Positions 7,915 through 16,576 of a stretch of DNA of 64,000 nt are shown one piece after another (position 1 is the first letter of the stretch; each line of letters begins with the position of its first letter). Under the pieces are notes generated by a model that saw only the letters and a program-made list of their open reading frames with translations, was not told the DNA's origin and did no database searches. The DNA lies in contig NZ_JAUHJQ010000001.1 in assembly GCF_030412965.1 (NCBI RefSeq), positions 276,743 through 340,742 of the forward strand, in the 5' to 3' direction. The position numbers were made by a program, and so were the translations under genes. This stretch comes from Nocardioides oceani. Its GTDB lineage: Bacteria; Actinomycetota; Actinomycetes; Propionibacteriales; Nocardioidaceae.

Positions 7915-10061
7915 CAGGCGGCGTCCCCGCGACGCACCAGCGCGTCGGTCAGCATCGAGACGAGCGCCTCGAGCTGGACGTCGGCGCTGTTCGGCAGCTC
8001 GGTGTCGGAGCCGTCGAGGGCGCGGGCGGCGAGCCCGGCCTTGCTGTCGATGAGCTCGGCGATCCGGGTGTCGAGGGTCTGCGCGGCGATGATCCGCCAC
8101 GCGGTGACCGGCTCCTCCTGGCCGATGCGGTGGATGCGGTCGATCGCCTGGGTCTGCTCGGCGTCGGTCCACGAGAGCTCGGCGAGCACGAGGTTCGAGG
8201 CGACCTGCAGGTTGAGCCCGACGCCGGCCGCGCTCAGCGAGCAGACGACGACCGCGACGTCGGGGTCGTCGACGAAGTCGTCGATGTTGCGCTGCCGCGT
8301 CTTGGGCGTCTGGTCGCCGCGGATCGAGGAGTACCGGATGCCGCGGCGGGCGAAGGTGTCCTCGGCGACGTCCATGACGTCGACGTGCTTGGCGAAGAAC
8401 ACGACCTTGCCGACGTTGCGCGCCAGCTGGGCGGCGTAGTCGGCGGCGAGCCCGGCCTTGGCCTGGCCGATGCGGCGCATCATGCCGAAGACGTTCTCGC
8501 CGCTGGTGGTGTCGGTGGTGTCCTCGCGCTCCCACGTCGCCACCCGGCGGACCAGCTCGTGGTCGATGCCGTCGACGGTCTGGCCCGACGTGCGGGTCGC
8601 CAGCGCCGTGTCGTAGCGCTGGACCAGGCGGCGGGCGAGCTCCCGCTCGGCCGCGCGGATGGAGCGGCCGGCCTCGTCGTCGAGCTCGACGGGGAGGTCC
8701 GCGACCCGTCGGGCCGGGATGTCGGCGGCGACGTCGACCTTGCGACGCCGGACGATGCCCATGTCGATGACGCAGCGGCGGGCGGCGGGGTAGAACGGCG
8801 GGTCGGCCGGGGTGAGGCCGGTGTCCTCGAGGGCGTCCATGAGCCGGCCGAGCGGCCGCTTGTCGTCGACCCAGCCCAGGAACTGCCAGATCGCCCGGAA
8901 GTCCTCGATGTCGTTGATCAGCGGGGTGCCGGTCAGCGCCATCATCAGCGGCCGGCCGATCCGCTGGCGGATCCGGTCGGAGAGCTGGAGCACGTGCTGG
9001 GACCGCTGCGAGGTCTTGTTCTTGATGAAGTGCGCCTCGTCGACGACCATCCCGCGGAAGCCGAAGTCACCGAGCCAGCCGACGTGGCGGTCGAGCACCT
9101 CGTAGTTGACCACGACGATGTCGGCGAACCCGTCGACGTTCTCGCCGTCGCCGTGGATGACGGTGACCGGACGGTTCGGCACCCACAGGCCGGCCTCGCG
9201 GGCCCAGTTGGTCTTGACGACGTTCGGCACGACGACGAGCAGCGGGAACGCCTCGGCGGCCTGCGCGGCGAGCAGGGCCTGCGCGGTCTTGCCGAGGCCG
9301 GGCTCGTCGGCGAGCAGGAAGGTGCGGTGGCCCTTGGCGGCGGCCGCGACCAGCTGCGCCTGGTGCGGCATCAGCTCGCGGTCACCGGGCAGCTTGACCT
9401 CGGCCCGGGCCTCGTCGGCGTCCGGGAGCGGCATGCACGAGACCGCGCCGCCGCCGGCGTACTCGAAGGAGCGGAAGAGCGGCCCGAGCAGCTCCCAGGT
9501 GGCCAGCCGCCGCGGGCGGCTGACCCGCGCCTCGGCGACGCTGAAGTCGGGCGGGAGGAACGGATTCGCGAGCTGGCGGGCGATGACCGACTGCGGGATC
9601 CGGCGCTCGGGGGCCGGCGCCGCGCCGGGGGCCTCCTCCTCGGGCTCGGGCTCCGGCTCGGGCTCCATGCCGGCGGCGCGGAGCATCCGCAGCTTGAGCT
9701 CCTGCGCGGCGTCCGAGACGTGTGCGTCCTCGGCGAGCAGCGAGAGCAGGGAGGTGTCGCGGGCGGTGGTCTTGGCGAGGATGGTGCCGATGCCGTCGAG
9801 CCGCTTGAGCTGCTCGGCCTTCTGCGCCTCGGTCTGCTCGGTGTCGGTCTTGACCCGGCCCCGCTCCTCGCGGGCCAGCTGCGCGACGACCTGGAACTTC
9901 GTGCGCGCCGACGGGCTGACCGTGCCGCGCTGGGCGCTGGCCTCGACCTCGCGCACGGCGCGGGCGAGGACCGGGATCAGGCCCTCGTTGTCGAGCTCGC
10001 GCGCACGGCGGCGCGGGGCGTTGCGGGGCGCGCCGGTCCGGCGCTGGCCTCCTCGAGCCAA
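7914..10061 (-). CDS. SNF2-family DEAD/H helicase-like ATPase
   Basis: SWI2/SNF2 translocase of 715 residues. Residues 1-230 are a basic and charged N-terminal region with an acidic EPEPEPEPEEE run. Core motifs follow in order: ADEPGLGKTAQALLA (motif I), VVVPNVVKTNW (Ia), VVDEAHFIKNK (II, DEAH), MALTGTPLIND (III), then in lobe 2 KVVFFAKHVDVMD, SLSAAGVGLNLQVAS and IDRIHRIGQEEPV (motif VI). Probably remodels protein-DNA complexes or aids repair. The TTG at 10061 is chosen: GGGAGGAG stands 7 nt before it, and the frame further upstream is low-complexity. A TACAGT box at 10259-10264 may be its promoter. Confidence 0.88.
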   Translation of the reverse strand: MARGGQRRTGAPRNAPRRRARELDNEGLIPVLARAVREVEASAQRGTVSPSARTKFQVVAQLAREERGRVKTDTEQTEAQKAEQLKRLDGIGTILAKTTARDTSLLSLLAEDAHVSDAAQELKLRMLRAAGMEPEPEPEPEEEAPGAAPAPERRIPQSVIARQLANPFLPPDFSVAEARVSRPRRLATWELLGPLFRSFEYAGGGAVSCMPLPDADEARAEVKLPGDRELMPHQAQLVAAAAKGHRTFLLADEPGLGKTAQALLAAQAAEAFPLLVVVPNVVKTNWAREAGLWVPNRPVTVIHGDGENVDGFADIVVVNYEVLDRHVGWLGDFGFRGMVVDEAHFIKNKTSQRSQHVLQLSDRIRQRIGRPLMMALTGTPLINDIEDFRAIWQFLGWVDDKRPLGRLMDALEDTGLTPADPPFYPAARRCVIDMGIVRRRKVDVAADIPARRVADLPVELDDEAGRSIRAAERELARRLVQRYDTALATRTSGQTVDGIDHELVRRVATWEREDTTDTTSGENVFGMMRRIGQAKAGLAADYAAQLARNVGKVVFFAKHVDVMDVAEDTFARRGIRYSSIRGDQTPKTRQRNIDDFVDDPDVAVVVCSLSAAGVGLNLQVASNLVLAELSWTDAEQTQAIDRIHRIGQEEPVTAWRIIAAQTLDTRIAELIDSKAGLAARALDGSDTELPNSADVQLEALVSMLTDALVRRGDAA

Positions 10062-10364
10062 AGCCTTCTCCTCCCGGTGCCGTGCACGGGCACGGCGGGA
10101 CGCCGACACCGCACGCGCTGCCGGCCGCTGCTGCGGGGGCGGGGCGACGCCTGGCGAGGCAGGCGTCCGCACGCGGTGTGGATCGGGCGACCACCGGTCG
10201 GTGGCCGCGGCTCCGGTCGTGCGACGACACAGGAGGGACGACGCGGACCGGCTCCTCCACTGTAGCGCGCCCCGTCCCCGCCGGTGGGATCGGCGGGCAG
10301 GACGCGCGCCGAGGTGGGTACCGGCCCGGTCACGAAGCGTTCCCGACGTATGCAGGAGGCGACG
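10062..10364. other. Divergent intergenic region, SNF2 / ChaB
   Basis: 303 bp without a supported gene. It holds the ribosome-binding site of the SNF2 gene next to 10061, a GC-rich inverted repeat (GTGCC...GGCAC around 10078-10094), a possible minus-strand -10 box TACAGT (revcomp of 10259-10264) and the AGGAGG ribosome-binding site of ChaB at 10354. No structured RNA was recognised. Confidence 0.5.
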
Positions 10365-10769
10365 ATGCCCGCGAAGGAAGAACTCCCCTCGACCCTGCAG
10401 CGCTCCCCGAAGAAGGCGCAGCGCACCTGGTCCAAGGCCCACGACAGCGCGGTGGAGGAGTACGGCGAGGGCGAGCGCGCGCACCGCACCGCGTTCTCGG
10501 CGCTCAAGCACTCCTTCGAGAAGGTCGGCGACCACTGGGAGGCCAAGGACGAGAAGGGCCCCTCCGACAAGCAGGCGAGCAAGTCCGGAGGCTCCGCGCG
10601 CAAGGGCGGGAGGACGGCCGAGGGCGTGGACGCGAACGCCACGAAGAAGCACCTGATGGACGTCGCGAAGAGGCTCGACATCTCCGGCCGGTCGACGATG
10701 AACAAGGACGAGCTGGTCGACGCGATCACGAAGGCGAACCGCAAGGAGACGCGGAAGAGCCGGTCGTAG
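10365..10769 (+). CDS. ChaB-domain protein with C-terminal Rho-N/SAP-like motif
   Basis: 134 residues. Residues 1-60 match the ChaB family (MPAKEELPSTLQRSPKKAQ, then TWSKAHDSAVEEYGEG and AFSALKHSFEKVGDHW). A Lys/Gly/Ser-rich linker follows, and residues about 95-127 (TKKHLMDVAKRLDISGRSTM, then NKDELVDAITKAN) form a small helix-extended-helix of the Rho N-terminal or SAP type that usually binds nucleic acid. Such fusions are common in actinobacteria; the role is unclear and stress-linked by family habit. The ATG has CAGGAGG 5 nt upstream. Its 3' end overlaps the kinase gene by 44 nt on the opposite strand. Confidence 0.88.
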   Translation: MPAKEELPSTLQRSPKKAQRTWSKAHDSAVEEYGEGERAHRTAFSALKHSFEKVGDHWEAKDEKGPSDKQASKSGGSARKGGRTAEGVDANATKKHLMDVAKRLDISGRSTMNKDELVDAITKANRKETRKSRS

Positions 10770-13341
10770 CGGCCACCCCGGACTCCAGTGGTACGTCGTC
10801 GAGCGCCCGGTCCGCGCGGGAGCGGGCGGCGTTCCACTCCCACAGGTCCCGGTCCTCGCCGGTTTCGGAGCGGCCGCCGAGCGCGCATGCCCGGTCGTCC
10901 GCGGAGAGGTCGGCGGAGCCGCCGACCAGCGCCGGGACCGCGTCGTCGGAGAGCCCCTGCAGGTGCTCCCAGTCGACCCGGCCGGTGGCGGCGTACCGCT
11001 CCAGGTTGTGCTCGGCGACCCAGCCCTCCGGGTTCACGGCGGCCAGCCCGAGCAGGGCGACCACGCCGCTGACCAGGACGAACCGCGGGAACCACGCCGA
11101 GCGGAGCACGACCACCGAGGCCAGCGAGGCGAGCACCAGCAGGCCGAGCCAGCCCTCGACGACGTCGACGAGCAGGCGCAGCGAGGTGAACCCGTAGGCC
11201 TCCTGGTAGAGGTGCATCCGGTGCAGCGCGGCCCCGACGACCACGAGCGTCTCCACGCAGAGCAGGCCCAGGGCGGCGCGCAGCCAGACGCGGTCCGCGA
11301 CCGTCGCTCGTGGCGCCCGGCGGACCACCACGCGCACGACGAGGAGCGTGAGCGCGGTGGCGACGGTGAGCTGCCCGAAGCCCTGGTGGACGTACTCCGC
11401 GTAGGTCAGGCCCGTCGTGCGGCGCAGGTGGTCGTGCCCGGCGAGCACCACGGTCGCCTGGGCGGCCAGGAAGGCGGCCAGGACGCCGACGACGACCAGC
11501 ACCGGCGCCAGCCACTCGAAGCGCCGGCCGACCGGACGCGGGTCGCGGTCGGCGCGGTCGACGCGGGGCGGGTCCAGGGCGAGGTACGCCGCGGCGAGGA
11601 CCACGCCACCGACCGCGACGGTCAGGAACACCCGGGCCACCAGCAGGTCGCTGGTGAGGTCCGGCACCACCGCGTCGACCCACTCCGCCAGCAGCGCGTC
11701 GGCCGAGACCAGCAGCGCCCCGAAGACCACCAGCCCCAACGCCGACCAGACCAGCGTGCGCAGCAGGGCCGCGCCGCCGCCGCGCCCGGTGAGCGTCGCC
11801 AGCGTGCGCCCGAGCCAGGGCAGCCCGCGCAGGCCGGCCAGCGGCCAGGCGAGGCCGGAGAGCGCGATCCCCGCGGCCGACCTCGCGCCGGTGACGCCGC
11901 AGAGGGCGGTCGCGACCGCCGCCAGCAGGCAGAGCACCACCAGCCACTCCGCGTCGCGGACGACGGTCACCCCGGCCAGGAGCAGGCAGAGCCCTGCGCA
12001 GGTGAGCGTCCACGGGTCCCGGCGGCGGGGCGTCGCGGTGACGAGCACGCCGCCGGCCGCGAGCAGGACCACGAGCGTCCCGAGCCCCAGGTCGCGTTCT
12101 GGCAGCAGCGCCGCCGCGAGCACGCCGGTGACGACCGCGCCCGCCAGCAGTCCCACCCGCGCCGGCACGCCCCGCGCCGGCCAGAACGAGCCGAAGACGT
12201 CGTCGAGCAGGCCGGGCACGTCGCTCTCCGCGGCCGCCTCGGCCTCGGTCGGTCGAGGAGGTCGCGCAGCGACGTCCCCGGTCGGTCGAGGAGGTCGCGC
12301 AACGACCGTCTCGAGACCCACCGGCCCACCCCGCTCGGGCGGCGCGAGCGGCAGGTCCACCCGCACGCGCGCCCCACGGCCGGCGGCGGGCTCGACGAAG
12401 CCGATGGTCCCGCCGTGCAGGTCGGTCACCCAGCGGGCGATCGCGAGCCCGAGGCCGGTGCTCCCGCCGACGGCGTCGCCGGCACTGAGCGTGCCGAACG
12501 GCTCGAAGACCCGCTCCCGGTCGGCCGTGGCCACGCCGGGCCCCTCGTCGCGCACCTCGACGACGTACCGCTCCCCCGCCTGCTCCGCGACCACCCGGAC
12601 CGTCCCGCCCGCGGGGCTGTGCCGCGAGGCGTTGTCGAGCAGGTTCGCGACCAGCTGGTGCAGCCGCGCGGGGTCGGCGGCGACCGCCAGGTCCGGCGGC
12701 GAGACGACGACGTCGTACGTCACCGGGCGGCCCAGCAGCGCGGCCTCGGCGACCGCCTCGGCCAGCAGCGCGCCGAGCGGCACCTGCTGCGGGGTGAGCG
12801 GGGCCCGGCCGGCGTCGACGCGGGCGAGGTCGAGCAGGTCCTCGACGAGCCGGCTCGTGCGCTCGGCCTGGTCGAGCGCGGGCCGCAGCGCCTCGGGGTC
12901 GGCCGGGCCGACGCCGTCAACGAGGTTCTCCAGCACCGCGCGCATGCCGGTCAACGGGGTGCGCAGCTCGTGGCTGACGTTCGCGACCAGCTCGCGGCGC
13001 TGGCGGTCGACGGCGGCCAGGTCGGCGGCCATCGTGTTGAACGCGCGGGCGAGCTCGCCGACCTCGTCGCGCGACGTCTCCGGGACCCGGGCGCCGTGGT
13101 CGCCGGTCGCCATCCGGCGCGCCGCGGCGGTCATCTGCCGCAGCGGCGCGGTCATCCCCGCCGCGAGCAGCTGGGTCACGGCCAGCGCGAGGGCGACGGT
13201 GACCGGCACCCCCAACCACGCAGGTACGCCGCCGGCCCGGCCGAGCGTGGCGACCGCGGTCGCCACCAGGACGCTCGCCGCGACCAGCAGCCCGAGCTTG
13301 ACCTTGATCGAGCGGACCGCCGCGAGCGGCTGCGGGGTCAC
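10726..13341 (-). CDS. Sensor histidine kinase fused to DUF4173 membrane domain
   Basis: 871 residues. The N-terminal third is a sensor kinase: two membrane segments (about residues 12-58), HAMP, HisKA with VANVSHELRTPLTGM (phospho-acceptor His), and HATPase_c with LLDNASRHSPAGG, VRDEGPGVA and STGLGLAIARW. After a short linker (about residues 340-375, ARPPRPT twice) comes a DUF4173-type domain with about a dozen membrane helices, including the family-like stretch TYAEYVHQGFGQLTVA. The linker DNA is repeat sequence (12247-12318). The GTG at 13341 overlaps the response-regulator stop (GTGA). In many actinobacteria these two parts are separate genes, so this fusion may be recent. Signal sensed unknown. 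Confidence 0.88.
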   Translation of the reverse strand: MTPQPLAAVRSIKVKLGLLVAASVLVATAVATLGRAGGVPAWLGVPVTVALALAVTQLLAAGMTAPLRQMTAAARRMATGDHGARVPETSRDEVGELARAFNTMAADLAAVDRQRRELVANVSHELRTPLTGMRAVLENLVDGVGPADPEALRPALDQAERTSRLVEDLLDLARVDAGRAPLTPQQVPLGALLAEAVAEAALLGRPVTYDVVVSPPDLAVAADPARLHQLVANLLDNASRHSPAGGTVRVVAEQAGERYVVEVRDEGPGVATADRERVFEPFGTLSAGDAVGGSTGLGLAIARWVTDLHGGTIGFVEPAAGRGARVRVDLPLAPPERGGPVGLETVVARPPRPTGDVAARPPRPTEAEAAAESDVPGLLDDVFGSFWPARGVPARVGLLAGAVVTGVLAAALLPERDLGLGTLVVLLAAGGVLVTATPRRRDPWTLTCAGLCLLLAGVTVVRDAEWLVVLCLLAAVATALCGVTGARSAAGIALSGLAWPLAGLRGLPWLGRTLATLTGRGGGAALLRTLVWSALGLVVFGALLVSADALLAEWVDAVVPDLTSDLLVARVFLTVAVGGVVLAAAYLALDPPRVDRADRDPRPVGRRFEWLAPVLVVVGVLAAFLAAQATVVLAGHDHLRRTTGLTYAEYVHQGFGQLTVATALTLLVVRVVVRRAPRATVADRVWLRAALGLLCVETLVVVGAALHRMHLYQEAYGFTSLRLLVDVVEGWLGLLVLASLASVVVLRSAWFPRFVLVSGVVALLGLAAVNPEGWVAEHNLERYAATGRVDWEHLQGLSDDAVPALVGGSADLSADDRACALGGRSETGEDRDLWEWNAARSRADRALDDVPLESGVAATTGSSASPCGSPS
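12247..12318. repeat. Two tandem 27-bp copies plus GTCTCGAGACC, inside the kinase gene
   Basis: Copies at 12247-12273 and 12280-12306 are identical in 26 of 27 bases (GGTCGGTCGAGGAGGTCGCG begins each) and lie 33 bp apart, so they stay in frame and encode ARPPRPT twice. CGTCTCGAGACC follows at 12307-12318. This is the look of the dispersed intergenic repeats of Nocardioides-type genomes, here located within a coding region at the kinase/DUF4173 junction. Confidence 0.7.
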
Positions 13342-14036
13342 GACGCACCGCCCGCGGGGGTCTCCAGCGCGTAGCCGACCCCGTGCACCGTCCGGACGCG
13401 GTCCGCGCCGATCTTGGCGCGCAGCCCCTTGACGTGGCTGTCGACGGTGCGGGTGCCCGAGGCGCCGGCCCACCCCCACACCTCGGCCATCAGCCGGTCG
13501 CGGGTGACGACCGCGCCGGGCGTCGCGGCCAGGCACAGCAGCAGGTCGAACTCGGTCGGCGTCAGCCGCACCTCCTCCTCGCCGCGCCACACCCGGCGCG
13601 CCGGCGGGTCCACCCGCAGGTCGCCGAGCTCCAGGGCGCGGCGGCCGACGAGCTCGGCCGCCCGGTCGACCCGGCGCAGCAGGGCGGCCACGCGGGCCAC
13701 CAGCTCCTTCATCCGGAAGGGCTTGGTGAGGTAGTCGTCCGCGCCGACCGCGAGCCCCACCAGCACGTCGGCCTCGTCTGCACGCGCGGTCAGCATCAGC
13801 ACCGGCACCGGCCGGTCGGTCTGGATCCGGCGGCACACCTCGTGGCCGTCGTACCCCGGGAGCATGAGGTCGAGCACCACGAGGTCGGGCCGGTGCTCGG
13901 CGTGCGCCGCGACCGCGCCGGGCCCGTCGACGGCCCGCACGACGTCGTACCCCTCCGCGACGAGCCGGTCCGCGACCGCCTGGTTGATGACCGGGTCGTC
14001 CTCGACGACGAGGACCCGACGGCGTGCTCTGCTCAT
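13338..14036 (-). CDS. OmpR/PhoB-type response regulator
   Basis: 232 residues. The receiver domain (1-120) has VLVVEDDPV acidic pocket, phospho-acceptor Asp in VVLDLMLPGYDG, the Thr of MLTARAD and the Lys of DDYLTKPF. The winged-helix DNA-binding domain (about 130-228) has RLTPTEFDLLLCLA and RTVDSHVKGLRAKIG. Partner kinase follows with a GTGA overlap. ATG at 14036 has TACGCT 7 nt before it and no Shine-Dalgarno, pointing to a leaderless transcript. Confidence 0.95.
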   Translation of the reverse strand: MSRARRRVLVVEDDPVINQAVADRLVAEGYDVVRAVDGPGAVAAHAEHRPDLVVLDLMLPGYDGHEVCRRIQTDRPVPVLMLTARADEADVLVGLAVGADDYLTKPFRMKELVARVAALLRRVDRAAELVGRRALELGDLRVDPPARRVWRGEEEVRLTPTEFDLLLCLAATPGAVVTRDRLMAEVWGWAGASGTRTVDSHVKGLRAKIGADRVRTVHGVGYALETPAGGAS

Positions 14037-14130
14037 GCCGCCGAGCGTAGGAGCGCGGACCGGTGCGAGCCGGGGACGACGTGTGGAGTTTGTGTGCAGA
14101 TCACCGCCGCCGGCCGGGGTCGGGCGCGGG

Positions 14131-14736
14131 TCAGCCGAGGGGGCCTGCGGGGCCGACGGCCTCGTAGAAGACGAAGTAGGTCCCCTCCGCGTCGACGGTG
14201 ACGCCGACCTCGACCTCGGTGGTCGTGTCGCCGTCGGACCAGGCGCCGGTCCCCCGGCAGGTGAGCACGGTGGCCTCGCCGTCGCCGGTGGGCTCGGTGT
14301 AGGTCTCGCGGCGGTCCTCGACCACGCTCAGGTCACGCACGTCCTCCAGCTGCACCGGCGGCGCCTGCTCCTCGCTGATCCGCACCGCCTCGGCCACCGT
14401 CGTCTCGCAGGCCTCCGCGGCGTCCAGGCCGGACAGCGCGCCGGCCCGGTCGGCGCTGAAGCCGCCGGCCGTGCGGACGCCGAGCACGAACGCAGCCACC
14501 GACAGCAGCACCAGCGCCGCCGCCCCGACGCCGATCAGCACCTTCGCGACACGGCTGATCGCCGGCACGACGGGCTGCGCCGGCAGCTGGGTGGGATGGG
14601 CCGGGTACGCGGGCGGGGCCGGCACCGGCGCCGTGTGCTCGGTCCAGGCGGTGCCGTCCCAGTAGCGGCGCAGGCCGGGCGTGTGGTGGTCGGGGTACCA
14701 ACCGGCCGGCGGCGTCGCAGTCACGTCGGGAGTCAA
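14131..14736 (-). CDS. DUF2510 single-pass membrane protein
   Basis: 201 residues. DUF2510 motif at the N-terminus (PPAGWYPDHHTPGLRRYWDG, then TAWTEH), a Pro-rich spacer, one membrane helix (about 62-86, VLIGVGAAALVLLSVAAFVLG), and an extracytoplasmic region with a Cys pair. DUF2510 domains occur on many actinobacterial membrane proteins; their role is unknown. The start is TTG at 14736 with GGGGAG 9 nt upstream; GTG at 14724 is the alternative. Confidence 0.78.
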   Translation of the reverse strand: MTPDVTATPPAGWYPDHHTPGLRRYWDGTAWTEHTAPVPAPPAYPAHPTQLPAQPVVPAISRVAKVLIGVGAAALVLLSVAAFVLGVRTAGGFSADRAGALSGLDAAEACETTVAEAVRISEEQAPPVQLEDVRDLSVVEDRRETYTEPTGDGEATVLTCRGTGAWSDGDTTTEVEVGVTVDAEGTYFVFYEAVGPAGPLG

Positions 14737-14779
14737 GCAGAAACGCTCCCCACCGTGGCCGGTGAGGAGCGGATCGTGG

Positions 14780-14855
<76 letters not shown>

Positions 14856-14905
14856 AGTGCGACCCCTGGGCGTTGTCACCCGGGACGCGAGGGAAGACGT
14901 TAGCA

Positions 14906-14919
14906 CCCGCCTCGGCGGG
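14906..14919 (-). terminator. Short hairpin after sepX
   Basis: CCCGCC-TC-GGCGGG lies 8 nt beyond the sepX stop on the minus strand, followed by TGCTAACGTCTTCC. A weak candidate terminator; the TAACGT just after it may instead be the -10 box of the tRNA-Ala promoter. Confidence 0.35.
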
Positions 14920-14926
14920 CACCGAA

Positions 14927-15802
14927 TCAGGACCCGACGGCCCGGTGGTCCTCGCTGGGACCGGCGGACTTCTTCGCCGCGCGGGCGGCCTGGTCGGCCT
15001 CGCGCGCCAGGGCGGCGTCGGCGTCGGTGCGGCCCGAGGTCCACACGCCGGTGGCGTCGAGGTCGATCGTGCGGACGGTGCGCCGCGGGGCGGCCGGCTT
15101 GGTGACGTACGTCGGCAGGGTGACCGGCACCGGCTCCCACAGCGACGGGTCGACGTCGGCCTCGACCACGCGGGGCTGGTCCTCCACGCGGACGGCGTCG
15201 AAGCCCTGGGTGTCGTCGTCGAGCGGCTGGGCTGCGACCGGCTCCGCGGGGGCCTCGGGGGCCTCGGCGGCCTCGGCGGCCTCGGCCGGCTCGGGCTGCT
15301 CCGCCGGCTCGTCGGCGACCGGGACCCGCGCCGGCCGCTCGGCGCGACCGATCCCCCGCTCCTGGCGGACCATGAGCCGGCAGGCGACGAGCCACGCGAC
15401 GAGGACGGCGACGGGGGCCAGGACCGACCACCAGGAGACGACCGACGTGGCGGCGAGGGCCACGACGACCGCGTTGAGCACCAGCACGCCACCGAGCACC
15501 CGGCGACGCCGGCGGGCGGCCTGGGCGGCGGCCGCGCGACGTACGCTCGGCGCCCCTGCGGGCACGCGCACCGACGGCTTGGTGACCACGACCGCGGCGC
15601 TCGCCGGGCGGCCCGGCGTCACCACCAGCCGGGCCCCGCGGCTGTCGACCGGCTCGCGCCGTGCCAGCACGCGCATGGTGTCGGAGAAGCGGTCGACCGA
15701 CCGGCTGCGCTGCACGTCGTCGTGGTGCTTGAGCGCTTTCGGGATCAGGTAGACGGCCCAGGCCACCGCCAGGGCGACGAAGATGAGTGCGCTCAGGTCC
15801 AC
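14927..15802 (-). CDS. sepX: Divisome membrane protein SepX/GlpR (gephyrin-like receptor)
   Basis: 291 residues. N-terminal membrane helix (DLSALIFVALAVAWAVYLIP), a conserved block KALKHHDDVQRSRSVDRFSDT, here noted as KALKHHDDVQRSRSVDRFSD, then two more helices near 115-155, and a long acidic/Ala/Pro-rich cytoplasmic tail. This is the actinobacterial family called SepX in Streptomyces and GlpR in Corynebacterium, which binds the gephyrin-like Glp protein at the FtsZ ring. The glp gene is three genes upstream on the same strand, and the order UDPGP-glp-rimJ-sepX equals M. tuberculosis Rv0993-Rv0996. The GTG at 15802 has TACGCT 7 nt before it (leaderless). Confidence 0.85.
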   Translation of the reverse strand: MDLSALIFVALAVAWAVYLIPKALKHHDDVQRSRSVDRFSDTMRVLARREPVDSRGARLVVTPGRPASAAVVVTKPSVRVPAGAPSVRRAAAAQAARRRRRVLGGVLVLNAVVVALAATSVVSWWSVLAPVAVLVAWLVACRLMVRQERGIGRAERPARVPVADEPAEQPEPAEAAEAAEAPEAPAEPVAAQPLDDDTQGFDAVRVEDQPRVVEADVDPSLWEPVPVTLPTYVTKPAAPRRTVRTIDLDATGVWTSGRTDADAALAREADQAARAAKKSAGPSEDHRAVGS

Positions 15803-15906
15803 GGGCCCGAGCGTAGGGACGCGGGCCGGGACTGGGGCGGATGTCAAGAGGTGTGTCGCAAATTGCTCGTGTGACTGGAGTGACCGGTGGGTCGCGGGCA
15901 GCGCAT

Positions 15907-15974
15907 GTAACGCGCTGTTCGCTGCTCCGTCGGCACGTTGCAGCGTGCCGACACAGCAGCGAACGTCGCGTTAC
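15907..15974. terminator. 68-nt near-perfect hairpin overlapping the rimJ stop
   Basis: Arms GTAACGCG / CGCGTTAC, TTCGCTGCT / AGCAGCGAA and GTCGGCACG / CGTGCCGAC are all perfect complements, separated only by small 2-3 nt internal loops, around a 4-5 nt apex. The rimJ stop codon TAA lies inside one arm. It probably stops transcription before sepX or protects the rimJ mRNA end. No U-run follows on either strand. Confidence 0.7.
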
Positions 15975-16576
15975 AGCTCCGGGCCGACCCCGCCGTCGAG
16001 CCGGGCGAGCAGCCCGCCGGGGCACTCCTCGGCGGTGACGGCGTAGAGCCGGTGGTCGCGCCAGGCGCCGTCGATGTGGAGGTAGCGCGGGGCGTAGCCG
16101 TACTCGCGGATGCCGAGCTTCTCGACGACCCGCAACGAGTTCGAGTTCTCCGGGCGGATCGCGATCTCGATGCGGTGCAGCCCGACCGCGGTGAAGCAGT
16201 GGTCCACGGCCAGCGCGACCGCCCGCGGCATCACCCCGCGACCGGCGAGGTCCCGGTCGAGCCAGTAGCCGATCGAGGCGAACAGCGCCGACCCGCGGAC
16301 GACGTTGTTGACCGTCACCTGGCCGGCGAAGCGGTCGTCGACCTCGACGGCGAAGGGGTACGTCGTGCCGCGGCGGGCCTGCTGGTGCAGCCGCCGGACG
16401 AGGGCGCGGTACGACGTCGGGCGGGCGTCGCCGCCGGGCGGGACGGTCGCGTCCCAGGGGCCGAGCCAGGCGGCGTTGCGGCTGCGGGCGGCGCGCCACG
16501 GCCCGGCGTCGGCGTACGACAGCGGCCGCAGGGTCACGTCCCGGGAGGTCAGTCGCGCCGGCCAAGCGCGGGTCAC
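15971..16576 (-). CDS. rimJ: RimJ-type GNAT N-acetyltransferase
   Basis: 201-residue GNAT protein of the RimJ/RimL branch, which acetylates protein N-termini such as ribosomal protein S5. Motifs: DVTLRPLSYADAGPW at the N-terminus, YPFAVEVDDRFAGQVTV, the acetyl-CoA loop region IGYWLDRDLAGRGVMPRAV and HRIEIAIRPENSNSLRVVEK, then LGIREYGYAPRYLHIDG. The GTG at 16576 overlaps the mog stop (GTGA). Target protein is inferred only from the family; its position next to glp and sepX is conserved in actinobacteria. Confidence 0.88.
   Translation of the reverse strand: MTRAWPARLTSRDVTLRPLSYADAGPWRAARSRNAAWLGPWDATVPPGGDARPTSYRALVRRLHQQARRGTTYPFAVEVDDRFAGQVTVNNVVRGSALFASIGYWLDRDLAGRGVMPRAVALAVDHCFTAVGLHRIEIAIRPENSNSLRVVEKLGIREYGYAPRYLHIDGAWRDHRLYAVTAEECPGGLLARLDGGVGPEL

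Noticed and set aside
7914..10061. SNF2 helicase as part of a DISARM or similar defence island
   Set aside because: No methyltransferase, PLD nuclease or other defence gene beside it; it is an isolated housekeeping-like SNF2 gene with a lipoprotein.
8130..10265. Long plus-strand frame opposite the SNF2 gene
   Set aside because: Antisense shadow of a protein with all helicase motifs; composition is typical of mirrored coding DNA.
12247..12306. CRISPR-like direct repeat
   Set aside because: Only two copies, spacing of 6 nt, in frame inside a gene, and no cas genes.
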